Assembly (NCBI GenBank): GCA_934728585.1
Contig: CAKVDZ010000001.1
Span: 186,001 to 250,000 of the forward strand
From: an uncultured Candidatus Melainabacteria bacterium
Lineage (GTDB): Bacteria; Cyanobacteriota; Vampirovibrionia; Gastranaerophilales; Gastranaerophilaceae
Length of the DNA: 64,000 bases
Reading direction: 5' to 3'
Positions 53,328 to 60,555 of this stretch are shown here, piece by piece. The notes under the pieces were generated by a model. That model ran no database searches. It saw only the letters and a program-made list of their open reading frames with translations, and had not been told where the DNA came from. The translations under genes and the position numbers were made by a program. How positions within the stretch are numbered: the stretch's first letter is position 1; each line of letters opens with the position of its first letter.

Positions 53328-53698
53328 AACTTTGCAAATATTATAAATAAAATAAAAGTCAACAATGGTATAAATGCTAAAATAAAGCCAATTATTTGAA
53401 AGCAATAAAAAACTTTATTTTTTAAAATTTTATTATCTATTTTCTTTAAATTTATAAAATTTTCAATTGCCAAAAATATAAAAAAAATAAGAAGAATAAA
53501 TATTGATAATAAAACTATAAGTAAAAAATAAATTCCAACTCCAAAAACATGGTCTGTTTTTCCGAGATAATATGCAATATAAATTTCAGGACAAACATAA
53601 ATTAAAAATAAAACAAAATATGCCCAACCTAAAATAGCTAAGAAATTAAAACTATATCTACTTCTAAATTTAGTATTTTTAAACTTATCTAAAATCAT
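53318..53698 (-). CDS. Minus-strand small membrane protein, paralogue B
   Basis: 126 residues starting MILDKFKNTKFRSRYSFNFL, then three or four membrane helices with a short charged loop (NLKKIDNKILKNK). It is the paralogue of 52890-53258, conserved at the N-terminus and divergent beyond. The start is ATG 53698, 6 bases after TATAAT (leaderless). It is divergent from the intact lipase gene 36 bases away, the position expected for its immunity partner. Divergence of the body with a constant N-terminus is the pattern of immunity proteins that track different toxins; this is an inference. Confidence 0.65.
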   Translation of the reverse strand: MILDKFKNTKFRSRYSFNFLAILGWAYFVLFLIYVCPEIYIAYYLGKTDHVFGVGIYFLLIVLLSIFILLIFFIFLAIENFINLKKIDNKILKNKVFYCFQIIGFILAFIPLLTFILFIIFAKFQQ

Positions 53699-53749
53699 AT
53701 AACTATTATACCCAAACCAGAAAGGAAATAAATTATGCAAAAGAATAAA
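53696..53749 (+). repeat. Lipase-leader repeat, copy 3 (active)
   Basis: Identical to 53256-53309. It precedes the intact lipase gene and carries the divergent start of paralogue B. Confidence 0.9.
53705..53710 (-). promoter_or_regulatory. -10 box of paralogue B
   Basis: TATAAT on the minus strand, 6 bases before ATG 53698. Confidence 0.55.
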
Positions 53750-54664
53750 TGTTTAGATTTTGACAATGAAATGAGAACTCTTTCTATGGGAGTTTACAAA
53801 GGTAATGAAAAATACATACCAAAAGATTGGATTAGAATTGCAGAACAAGACTCCAAGAATGGCTTTTATGGTGAAGCTTTTTATAAAAATGGAACAATTG
53901 TAGTTTCATTTAGAGGGACTGATGAATCAAATGATTTTTCAAATTCAGATTTAAAGATGGCATTTAAACAAATCCCCGACCAATACATAGATGCACAAGA
54001 GTTTTATAGCAAAATTAAAGCAGACTTTCCTAATAAACAAATAACTTTTACTGGACATTCTTTAGGTGGAAGTCTTGCACAGCTTATGGGTAATGAAACA
54101 GGTAACAAAACAGTAACATTTAATGCTTATGGTGTCGGAAATTTAATACCAAAGGAAGATATTAAGAATAATGCAGACATAAAAAATTATGGAAATGTTG
54201 ATGATACTGTTTTTAATTTAAATTTGAGAAATCAACTAGGCAAAACTTACATTATTGATTATGGAAAAGATTGCGAATATATTACCAAAAGTCCTAATGG
54301 TAACTATTTTGGAGGACTATATCCCCTCAAAAAGCATTCTATTGAAAACATGGGAAACATTGAAGATGCAGTTGAATACAAAAAACCTAAAGACCAAGAA
54401 GCAACTCTAACTGGAAAAGTTTCATTTAATGTTAGTGCTCGAGACCTTGATAAAAAACGAATTATTACACAAGAAGAAATTAAACAAATGAATAATGAGG
54501 AGTTTTTAAGAAATAAAAAATTTATTCATCAGCAAATAAAAATAGGAAACGTAATGAGCAAATCTGAAGCCGAACAAGGAGTTAAATCTGGAAATTTAAT
54601 TTGGGTTCATTCCTATACCCGTGATGATGGAACTGAAGTTCACGGATATTACAGAAGAAAATAG
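53735..54664 (+). CDS. Class 3 lipase-like effector with phage tail module
   Basis: 309 residues of the alpha/beta-hydrolase lipase class 3 (Mbeg1/DUF2974-like) type. The nucleophile is Ser109 in FTGHSLGGSLAQ; FRGTDESNDF forms the oxyanion side, and Asp/His candidates are in NVDDTVF and KKHSIENM. There is no signal peptide. After residue 240 comes a second part: ITQEEIKQMNNEEFLRN (like the scaffold C-terminus) and SGNLIWVHSYTRDDGTEVHG, shared with the DUF6973 protein. It would attack phospholipids if delivered to a membrane. Ribosome site GAAAGGA in a repeated leader. Confidence 0.8.
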   Translation: MQKNKCLDFDNEMRTLSMGVYKGNEKYIPKDWIRIAEQDSKNGFYGEAFYKNGTIVVSFRGTDESNDFSNSDLKMAFKQIPDQYIDAQEFYSKIKADFPNKQITFTGHSLGGSLAQLMGNETGNKTVTFNAYGVGNLIPKEDIKNNADIKNYGNVDDTVFNLNLRNQLGKTYIIDYGKDCEYITKSPNGNYFGGLYPLKKHSIENMGNIEDAVEYKKPKDQEATLTGKVSFNVSARDLDKKRIITQEEIKQMNNEEFLRNKKFIHQQIKIGNVMSKSEAEQGVKSGNLIWVHSYTRDDGTEVHGYYRRK

Positions 54665-54676
54665 AAAGGATTACCC

Positions 54677-54907
54677 ATGCAAAATATTTTACAATATTCT
54701 CCAATTATTATCGTTGTAGTTATGTATCTAATTCAACAAAGAATTGTTGTTACACCTGAACAATTAGAAAAAAAACACCGCGAAATTATTGAAGATGTCG
54801 AAGAAAAATTCGCAACTCTAAATAGCGTTAAAGACCTTAAAGAACAAGTCGGTGATATGAAAGAAAAAATCGACAGAATTTACGAATGTATTATTGCAGT
54901 AAAATAA
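54677..54907 (+). CDS. Small membrane-anchored coiled-coil phage protein
   Basis: 76 residues: one N-terminal membrane helix (ILQYSPIIIVVVMYLI) and a coiled coil (about 25-70; EQLEKKHREIIEDVEEKF). This is the layout of XhlA-like or spanin-like lysis proteins. It is the last gene before the operon terminator. Ribosome site GAAAGGA. The lysis role is by analogy only. Confidence 0.65.
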   Translation: MQNILQYSPIIIVVVMYLIQQRIVVTPEQLEKKHREIIEDVEEKFATLNSVKDLKEQVGDMKEKIDRIYECIIAVK

Positions 54908-54992
54908 ATTATCCATGCAGGTAATATGCAATTTAAAGTTTATATCTTAAACTGTATGTAAGATTAGAGAGCTTTATTTATTAACAACAAGG

Positions 54993-55021
54993 AAGAACTT
55001 TGAAAAAGAAGTTCTTTTTTT
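54993..55021 (+). terminator. Terminator of the phage operon
   Basis: AAGAACTT (54993-55000) pairs with AAGTTCTT (55009-55016) and is followed by a T-run. Confidence 0.8.
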
Positions 55022-55025
55022 ATGC

Positions 55026-55181
55026 TTACTTTATAAAAGAACTCAACTTTCTTTTAATCATAATCAACTCTTCTCTAGTTAAATATTTTGCAATCCTCGA
55101 AAATTCATACATGACATCTTCATCAGAATACATGCCACATTCAACTTTTCTAACCCACTCATTAATTTCTCTTGTAATCAT
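55026..55181 (-). CDS. Small 51-residue protein
   Basis: A short minus-strand gene: ATG 55181 to TAA 55026. The protein (MITREINEWVRKVECGMYSD.., ending IMIKRKLSSFIK) is helical and basic at the end, not recognised. TATAAT on the minus strand at 55189-55194 leaves 7 bases to the ATG, so the message would be leaderless. It is divergent from the FlhA-like gene. The plus-strand frame opposite it begins inside the terminator and is not a gene. Confidence 0.6.
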   Translation of the reverse strand: MITREINEWVRKVECGMYSDEDVMYEFSRIAKYLTREELIMIKRKLSSFIK

Positions 55182-55210
55182 ACTATCTATTATACACTAA
55201 ATCCAAAATA

Positions 55211-55238
55211 TTGACTTTTTTAAAACAATCGTTATAAA
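55211..55238 (+). promoter_or_regulatory. Promoter of the FlhA-like gene
   Basis: TTGACT (55211-55216) and TATAAA (55233-55238) are 16 bases apart; only 6 bases remain before ATG 55245. Confidence 0.65.
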
Positions 55239-55244
55239 GAAAGT

Positions 55245-55892
55245 ATGCTAGAAAAGATAAAAACATTTTTAAAACTGAATAAAAAAGAAACTTCTAAATC
55301 TGTTGAAGAACAAATAGATGATTTATTCAACTCCTTAGATGGTGATACTGTTTGTATAAAAGTTGGTTCAGACCTTACTACGTTTGGTGACGTTATCGCT
55401 GAAGACATTGGTGATGTCCGAAACAAATTAAAGGATAAAACAGGATTAATCATTCCACCTGTTCGACTAACAGATTACGGAACAGATGATTTTCAAGAAA
55501 ACGAATTCAGAATTATTATCCAAAATAAAACTGTATTCACTGGATTTACTGTTCCAAAGGTGGATTACGCTTGCAACGAAATTATGCGCGAACTAGAAAA
55601 AGCCTGCATAAAAAATGTTGAATTGGTTTTGACAAGTGAAATGGTTGAAAAATACATGAACTACGTTCAAAACAAAAACAGCTGGCTTGTTTGGTACCTA
55701 TCTAGACTTGTTCCTCCAACTGGAATAAAAGTAATTCTTGCAAATTTAATCAAAAACGGTAACTCAATAAATGATATAAGTTATATTTTTGAAAAAATCT
55801 GCGAACAAGCAACAATTGACAGAGATATGTGTTCTATCAGAGATCCATACAAAATTGCAAAAGCAATTAATTCTGAAATTAAACAACATTAA
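55245..55892 (+). CDS. Stand-alone FlhA/SctV cytoplasmic-domain-like protein
   Basis: 215 residues, no membrane helix. IGDVRNKLKDKTGLIIPPVRLTDYG and FRIIIQNKTVFTGF match the start of the FHIPEP cytoplasmic domain (IR..la..lGf.iPpIRi.Dn..), and LTSEMVEKYMNYVQ plus LVPPTGIKVILANLIKNGNSINDISYIFEKICEQA match its later subdomains (quoted in parts under 20 residues: GIKVILANLIKNGNSINDIS). FlhA/SctV forms the nonameric gate of flagellar and type III export. Here only the cytoplasmic part exists, so it may bind substrates or chaperones in isolation. It is leaderless from its own promoter. Confidence 0.75.
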   Translation: MLEKIKTFLKLNKKETSKSVEEQIDDLFNSLDGDTVCIKVGSDLTTFGDVIAEDIGDVRNKLKDKTGLIIPPVRLTDYGTDDFQENEFRIIIQNKTVFTGFTVPKVDYACNEIMRELEKACIKNVELVLTSEMVEKYMNYVQNKNSWLVWYLSRLVPPTGIKVILANLIKNGNSINDISYIFEKICEQATIDRDMCSIRDPYKIAKAINSEIKQH

Positions 55893-55923
55893 TTTGCCTC
55901 TTTTCGACATATCATATACTATG

Positions 55924-55953
55924 AGCGCGAAGCGTGTAACGCTTCGCGCTTTT
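55924..55953 (+). terminator. Terminator after the FlhA-like gene
   Basis: An 11-bp GC-rich stem (55924-55934 with 55940-55950) is followed by TTT. Confidence 0.8.
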
Positions 55954-56083
55954 GTGTTAACAAAATTTCACAAACACAATATTTTAGGCAACTTTTTATC
56001 TTGAGAAGCATTACATGCACTGTAAATAATTTTCGAATTATTTATTGATTTTGTGCATATTTTTTTTGCAAAGGAAATAAATT

Positions 56084-57019
56084 TTGAACACAATCAACTC
56101 TTTAACTCCAACTGGAATGATTCCAATACAGCAAAATATTCCAGCAGAAAGCCAAAAAAATCAAACAAATTCTATAATTCAGCCATCAAAGTTTTCTACA
56201 AACGAATTTAGTCAGTGGACAGACTTAAAAAAAGAACAGGCTGAAATTGAGATGCAAGAAGCAAACAAGTTCTTCATCGCATTAAAAAAAGTTGTCGGTA
56301 AAATTCAAGAAGCGTATGAGCAATCTGACCATACTAGTCGTATGGGAGCTTACGAGAAAACAAAAGAAGTTTTATCTGATAAGTGGGATTATTATATAAA
56401 CAATGGTTATAAAAACGACACCCAAGAAAAAGATTGTTTTTATAATAAAAAACTAAGTAAAGACTCTGCGCTAATTAGCAGAGATGTTTATAACGAAGAA
56501 CAAAAAGAGATTAACGGTTACAAACCAGTAGACAAGCTTGAAGACCCAGAAACAGGTTTGAGAGTTGTCGCATATCAAAAGAAAAATGATATCATTATTG
56601 CTTATTGTGGCACAAATGATGACAAAGATTTTGTGAGTGATGCTCAAATGGCTATGAATGAAGTGCCCGACCAATACGAAAAGGCAAATCAATTCTATCT
56701 TGATACCGTTGCAAAAAATCCAAATGCAAGTGTTATTTTAACTGGTCACTCTCTAGGCGGGTCATTGGCGCAACTTGTCGCAAGCAGGCATAAAGAAACA
56801 AGTGCCATAACATTTAATGCCTTTGGTATAAAAAGTATTCTAAAAAATCCTGAAACAAAAACAAAAGATTATTTTCAAGATAACAAAAACTCGTTTAACT
56901 ATATAATTATGGGTGACCCAGTTTCAAATTCAACTCAGCATGTTGGCACAACAACAAGAATGAAGAAAACCGCTATAAATAATCACTCTATAGCAAATTA
57001 TATCAACCTTTGGGCATAA
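56084..57019 (+). CDS. Second class 3 lipase-like protein
   Basis: 311 residues. The catalytic domain (about 125-311) has AYCGTNDDKDFVSDAQMA, GHSLGGSLAQL (Ser223), GDPVS and NHSIANYI (His301), the same order as the lipase at 53735. The N-terminal 120 residues are Gln/Asn/Thr-rich and helical and replace the C-terminal tail module, which is absent. The start is TTG 56084: its leader AAAGGAAATAAATT is the same as that of the first lipase, with TTG in place of ATG. It converges with a minus-strand membrane-protein gene after two bases. Confidence 0.8.
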   Translation: MNTINSLTPTGMIPIQQNIPAESQKNQTNSIIQPSKFSTNEFSQWTDLKKEQAEIEMQEANKFFIALKKVVGKIQEAYEQSDHTSRMGAYEKTKEVLSDKWDYYINNGYKNDTQEKDCFYNKKLSKDSALISRDVYNEEQKEINGYKPVDKLEDPETGLRVVAYQKKNDIIIAYCGTNDDKDFVSDAQMAMNEVPDQYEKANQFYLDTVAKNPNASVILTGHSLGGSLAQLVASRHKETSAITFNAFGIKSILKNPETKTKDYFQDNKNSFNYIIMGDPVSNSTQHVGTTTRMKKTAINNHSIANYINLWA

Positions 57020-57021
57020 TT

Positions 57022-57699
57022 TTATTTTAGCAAAACATCTAATAATGGTGGACATACTACAATAGACAATAGAAACATAAAGATACAGGCAAAAATAAAT
57101 AAACAAATTTTTGTAAAAATTGAAGTCTTTGCTAGTTCTTTTTTCAATTTATCAACATACGTACGTCTTCTTCCATATACCCTAAAATATTCAATTGAGT
57201 CTTTTATGGATTGATTATCCGTATAAACATCATACGTAAAGTTAGGCAAATATTCAGAAACCGAAATCAAATCCAACAAAAACGTATAATAACAAAGCGA
57301 AATACTTTTTCCCAAATAATCTTTAAAAGTAATATGTTCGCCATCAGTTTTTAAAATATCAACAGTAGTCTTTGTATCCACGAAATCGGCTTTTACATAT
57401 TTTATATCTTTTGTACTGATAACCACTTGTCTTTTTTTATCCTTATACTTATAAATAAGAGTTAAGGCTGTTCTTGAAACTAATAAATCAGATACATATT
57501 CATCTTTATTTTTGCGAGAGTAAAATTTAACAAATAAAAAGATTATGAAACTAGAAACAACAAGTCCCTCTATCACATCAATATCAATACCATTTGTATA
57601 AATTACCCATATACATAATGCTAAAACAGCTATCCCTACAGCGAATAGCGAAAAAGCACCAAAGGTATTTGCATCATTATTTACTTTTATTCTTTTCAT
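57022..57699 (-). CDS. Membrane protein convergent with the second lipase
   Basis: 225 residues: two N-terminal membrane helices (about 14-35 and 40-58), a cytosolic beta-rich middle (about 60-180; VVISTKDIKYVKADFVD) that resembles a PH-like domain, and a C-terminal membrane helix (about 198-218). No family is named with confidence. TATAAT on the minus strand (57706-57711) leaves 6 bases to the ATG (leaderless). Its place next to the lipase repeats the pattern of the other effector-like genes, so an immunity role is proposed. Confidence 0.65.
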   Translation of the reverse strand: MKRIKVNNDANTFGAFSLFAVGIAVLALCIWVIYTNGIDIDVIEGLVVSSFIIFLFVKFYSRKNKDEYVSDLLVSRTALTLIYKYKDKKRQVVISTKDIKYVKADFVDTKTTVDILKTDGEHITFKDYLGKSISLCYYTFLLDLISVSEYLPNFTYDVYTDNQSIKDSIEYFRVYGRRRTYVDKLKKELAKTSIFTKICLFIFACIFMFLLSIVVCPPLLDVLLK

Positions 57700-57705
57700 A
57701 GGATT

Positions 57706-57711
57706 ATTATA
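57706..57711 (-). promoter_or_regulatory. -10 box of the gene 57022-57699
   Basis: TATAAT on the minus strand, 6 bases before ATG 57699. Confidence 0.55.
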
Positions 57712-57738
57712 TCATAAATTTAATTTGTAAAAGATAAT

Positions 57739-57768
57739 AAAAAGACCATCTATAAAGATGGCCTTTTA
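57739..57768 (-). terminator. Terminator of tRNA-Asp
   Basis: On the minus strand AAAAGGCCATC pairs with GATGGTCTTTTT around a short loop, just after the tRNA. Confidence 0.8.
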
Positions 57769-57770
57769 AA

Positions 57771-57848
57771 TGGCGGGACTGACGAGGCTCGAACTCGCGA
57801 CCTTCTGCGTGACAGGCAGACACTCTAACCAAACTGAGCTACAATCCC
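57771..57848 (-). tRNA. tRNA-Asp (GTC)
   Basis: 78 bases including an encoded CCA. The acceptor stem GGGATTG/CAGTCCC, the D-arm with AGCTCAGTTTGGTTAGAG, the anticodon loop CTGTCAC between TCTGC and GCAGA, and the T-loop GTTCGAG are all present. Its 3' end faces the phage-like element. Confidence 0.97.
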
Positions 57849-58020
57849 ATAGGTTCTATTAACTTGTAAGATAATTATAATTGAACCATTAAAAAAAATC
57901 AATACCTTTTTTAAAAATTCTATCATATTTACCGTTACATTTTTAATTTCTCTCAAAATTTCTACTATTTGCAAGACTTTTAATCTATCTAAAGCAACAT
58001 TCTATTTTTACACATGCTCA

Positions 58021-58055
58021 AAAAAATACCAACAGCCTGTCTGTTGGTATTTTTT
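58021..58055. terminator. Strong bidirectional terminator
   Basis: A perfect 15-bp stem (58021-58035 with 58041-58055) with A-run and T-run ends. The rest of 57849-58104 is AT-rich and shows no gene. Confidence 0.9.
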
Positions 58056-58104
58056 GAGATTTGGTTTAATTCCATTCCCTATTCATATAATAATGGCGAC
58101 TTAA

Positions 58105-58398
58105 TTATGCAATTTCGCCATCAATAGCTTGAAGCTGTTTTTTTTGGTAATTATGCATTACTGCTGTTACCAAAAATTCGTAAGATTTTTTATTCTCAAT
58201 TCCAGGGAACTCTTTACGAAGTTGTGCTCTGACCATCGCTTCAAGTTTTTGAGTGCCAGATACTCTATTGCCTTCTGTTGAAGTAATCATGTTTATATAA
58301 TCAGCACTTGTTTTATCTTGACCTTGCACATAATTCAAGAATTGTGCTTTTTGATTTTCTTGTTGAATTTGTTGTTGTTTTAAGTTTTTGTTTTGCAT
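58105..58398 (-). CDS. Gln-rich hypothetical protein
   Basis: 97 residues. The first 20 residues are a Gln/Asn/Lys-rich segment (NKNLKQQQIQQENQKAQFLN). The rest is helical and ends KKSYEFLVTAVMHNYQKKQ. No family is recognised and there is no membrane segment. An AAGGT ribosome site is present. It lies alone between terminators and glyS. Confidence 0.6.
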   Translation of the reverse strand: MQNKNLKQQQIQQENQKAQFLNYVQGQDKTSADYINMITSTEGNRVSGTQKLEAMVRAQLRKEFPGIENKKSYEFLVTAVMHNYQKKQLQAIDGEIA

Positions 58399-58556
58399 TT
58401 GGGGAACCTACCTTTATCTACATATGTGTTTGTTTTTGTTTCTTATGTCTTAATAAAGCACCCTGAAAATAAAAATTTACTCATTTTAGCACTTTGTTTA
58501 CATAAGTTAACAATATTCCTTAAATAGTAGTAATAGCTTGATATTTTATTTTTCAA

Positions 58557-60554
58557 CTATTGTTGAATTCTTGAAAAATCACACAATTTTTCAAATTTTT
58601 CTTTCAAAATAGTAAGCATGCTTAAGCGGTTATTTTTAACATTAACATCTTCGTCCATAACCAATACATTATCAAAGAACGCAGTAATAGCTGGAACTAA
58701 AGCTGTTAACTCTTTTAAATATGCATCATAATCAGATGTATTTGAAATTTTGTTTATAGCTTCAAAAAGCATGCTTTCTGAGTCATGTTTAAACAAGTCA
58801 TGTTTAACTTCAGCATGTACAGGTTCTTTCAAAATTCTGATAATTCTATTTGCACTTTCCAATAATTCTGAGGCATTCATTGTATTTACCACTTTTACTC
58901 TTGCCACGTAATCTGACAAATCTGATAATGGATTTGCAGAAGTACAAGCTTCTAGAGTGTCTTTTTTGTATTCATCGTTCAAGAATATTATCAAACGTTG
59001 AGTGAAAAATTCTTGAATGTCATGTATACAGTCTTTTTTCACTGGTAAAAGTTCCAATGTTTTTTCAATTAATTTATTTAAATCCAATTTTAAATCATTA
59101 GCAATAATTGTTTTGATAATACCTAAAGCAGCACGTCTTACGCCTAGAGGGTCAGAAGAACCTGTTGGTTTTTTACCCTCAACAAACACTGCGCAAACTG
59201 TGTCTAATTTGTCAGCAATACCTACAATTTGACCTTCTGCAGTTTTTGCAAGTTCACTATCAGCGTTTAGAGGGAAGTAATGTTCTTTAATACCCTCAAC
59301 GACATTTTTATCTTCGCCAGAAATTCTTGCGTAATCTGAACCAATATAACCTTGCAATTCAGTAAATTCAAACACCAAACTTGTGCAAAGGTCAGCTTTG
59401 CATAACAAGGCAGTTCTTTCAATTGTTGGTGAATTATTACCTAATGTGTTTGCAATTTCCTTTGATAACTCTATAATACGTTGTGTCTTGTCATAAATTG
59501 ACCCCATGCCTTTTTGGAAAGTCATACCTTTTAATCCATCAACATAATCTACTAGAGGTTTTCGAGTATCTTCATTAAAGAAGAACACTGCATCATCAAG
59601 TCTTGCGCCAACTACACGTAAATTACCAGCTTTGATATTTTCAAAATCATCGCCTACGTAGTTTGTAATTGTTATAAATTTGTTTGTTAATTTGCCATCT
59701 TTATAAAGAGCAAAATATCTTTGATGTACAGCCATAACCGTAACTGTTACTTCATCTGGAATAGTTAAGTATTTTTCATCAAATTCACAAGTAACAGCCA
59801 CAGGCCATTCGCAAAGTTGAGTAACTTCTTCTAACAAATCATCTGAATATCTGCAAACAGCCCCCATTTTATCAGCTTCAGCCTTTGCTTGTTTAACAAT
59901 TTCAGCCTTTCTTTCATCTTGGTTAACAATAACGTTAACGCTTCTAAGTTTTTCAACATATTCATCAGGGTTGTTAATCTCAACTGTATTTGGATTAGCA
60001 AATCTATGTCCGCGAGAGATTTTACCTGATTTTACGTTAATAATTTGGATAGGAATTTCTTTGTTATCCATAATTGAAACAATCCAGCGAATTGGACGTT
60101 GGAATTTTTCTTCAAAATTATCCCATCTCATAAAGTGAGAACCTTGCATTTTTAGGATTAAAGACGGAATATTTTCTTGTAAAACAACAGAAGTTTCTTT
60201 ACCTTTTATTTCAATCTTTGCATGCAAGTAATTATCTTCTAAATAAGCATCTTTAGGATCAACACCGTTCTTTTTCAAGAACCCTTCACCCGCTTTTGTA
60301 AGATTTCCATTTTCGTCATAAGCAACGTTTTTGATAGGTCCGCGAAGAACTTTTGTTTCGTCCTCTTGTTTTTCAGCCAAACCGTCAATTATAACTGCCA
60401 AACGTCTTGGTGTAGCTAAAACGTTTATATCTGAATATTTTATATTATTAGTCTTCAAGAATTTATCAAAGCCTGTTTTTAATTGTTCTACAGCTTGTGC
60501 AATAAATTTGTATGGTAATTCTTCGCAACCAATTTCTAATAAATATTTACTCAT
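58557..60554 (-). CDS. glyS: Glycyl-tRNA synthetase beta subunit
   Basis: 665 residues. The N-terminus MSKYLLEIGCEELPYKFI is the hallmark of GlyS; ATPRRLAVIIDGLAEKQ, GGHRFANP-like RGHRFANPN, FEEKFQRPIRWIVS and the C-terminal DALR-type anticodon-binding region with DNVLVMDEDVNVKNNRL follow. It forms the alpha2beta2 enzyme with GlyQ, which is not in the window. The start is ATG 60554 with AGAGGT; the frame open to 60617 overlaps the ABC gene. It begins one base after the upstream ABC exporter stop. Confidence 0.96.
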   Translation of the reverse strand: MSKYLLEIGCEELPYKFIAQAVEQLKTGFDKFLKTNNIKYSDINVLATPRRLAVIIDGLAEKQEDETKVLRGPIKNVAYDENGNLTKAGEGFLKKNGVDPKDAYLEDNYLHAKIEIKGKETSVVLQENIPSLILKMQGSHFMRWDNFEEKFQRPIRWIVSIMDNKEIPIQIINVKSGKISRGHRFANPNTVEINNPDEYVEKLRSVNVIVNQDERKAEIVKQAKAEADKMGAVCRYSDDLLEEVTQLCEWPVAVTCEFDEKYLTIPDEVTVTVMAVHQRYFALYKDGKLTNKFITITNYVGDDFENIKAGNLRVVGARLDDAVFFFNEDTRKPLVDYVDGLKGMTFQKGMGSIYDKTQRIIELSKEIANTLGNNSPTIERTALLCKADLCTSLVFEFTELQGYIGSDYARISGEDKNVVEGIKEHYFPLNADSELAKTAEGQIVGIADKLDTVCAVFVEGKKPTGSSDPLGVRRAALGIIKTIIANDLKLDLNKLIEKTLELLPVKKDCIHDIQEFFTQRLIIFLNDEYKKDTLEACTSANPLSDLSDYVARVKVVNTMNASELLESANRIIRILKEPVHAEVKHDLFKHDSESMLFEAINKISNTSDYDAYLKELTALVPAITAFFDNVLVMDEDVNVKNNRLSMLTILKEKFEKLCDFSRIQQ

Positions 60555-60555
60555 T

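Larger units (their letters stand above)
41411..55021 (+). mobile_element. Compact podovirus-like element without integrase
   Basis: A plus-strand operon for phage structure, packaging and lysis: amidase, hub protein, coat, holin-like, scaffold-like, adaptor, TerS, portal, TerL and a membrane coiled-coil protein. It is interrupted only by small minus-strand genes. No integrase, excisionase, CI-type repressor, replication gene or tail fibre was found, and no repeated attachment site. The left end is set by an iterated promoter region and the right end by a terminator at 54993-55021. Two further genes to the right (55245, 56084) may also belong. It could be a defective prophage, a very small virus or a domesticated particle. 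Confidence 0.75.

Noticed and set aside
53258..53405. Long N-terminal extensions of the minus-strand paralogues (to 53405 and 53740)
   Set aside because: They are the antisense of the lipase leader repeat; the MILDKF starts have TATAAT boxes 6 bases upstream.
55000..55200. Plus-strand open frame of 66 codons starting at TTG 55000
   Set aside because: It begins inside the hairpin terminator of the phage operon and lies opposite the 51-residue minus-strand gene, which has a TATAAT box and a sensible start.
57771..57848. tRNA-Asp as integration site of the phage-like element
   Set aside because: The 3' end faces the element, but no copy of the tRNA end was found near 41.2-41.7 kb and no integrase gene is present.
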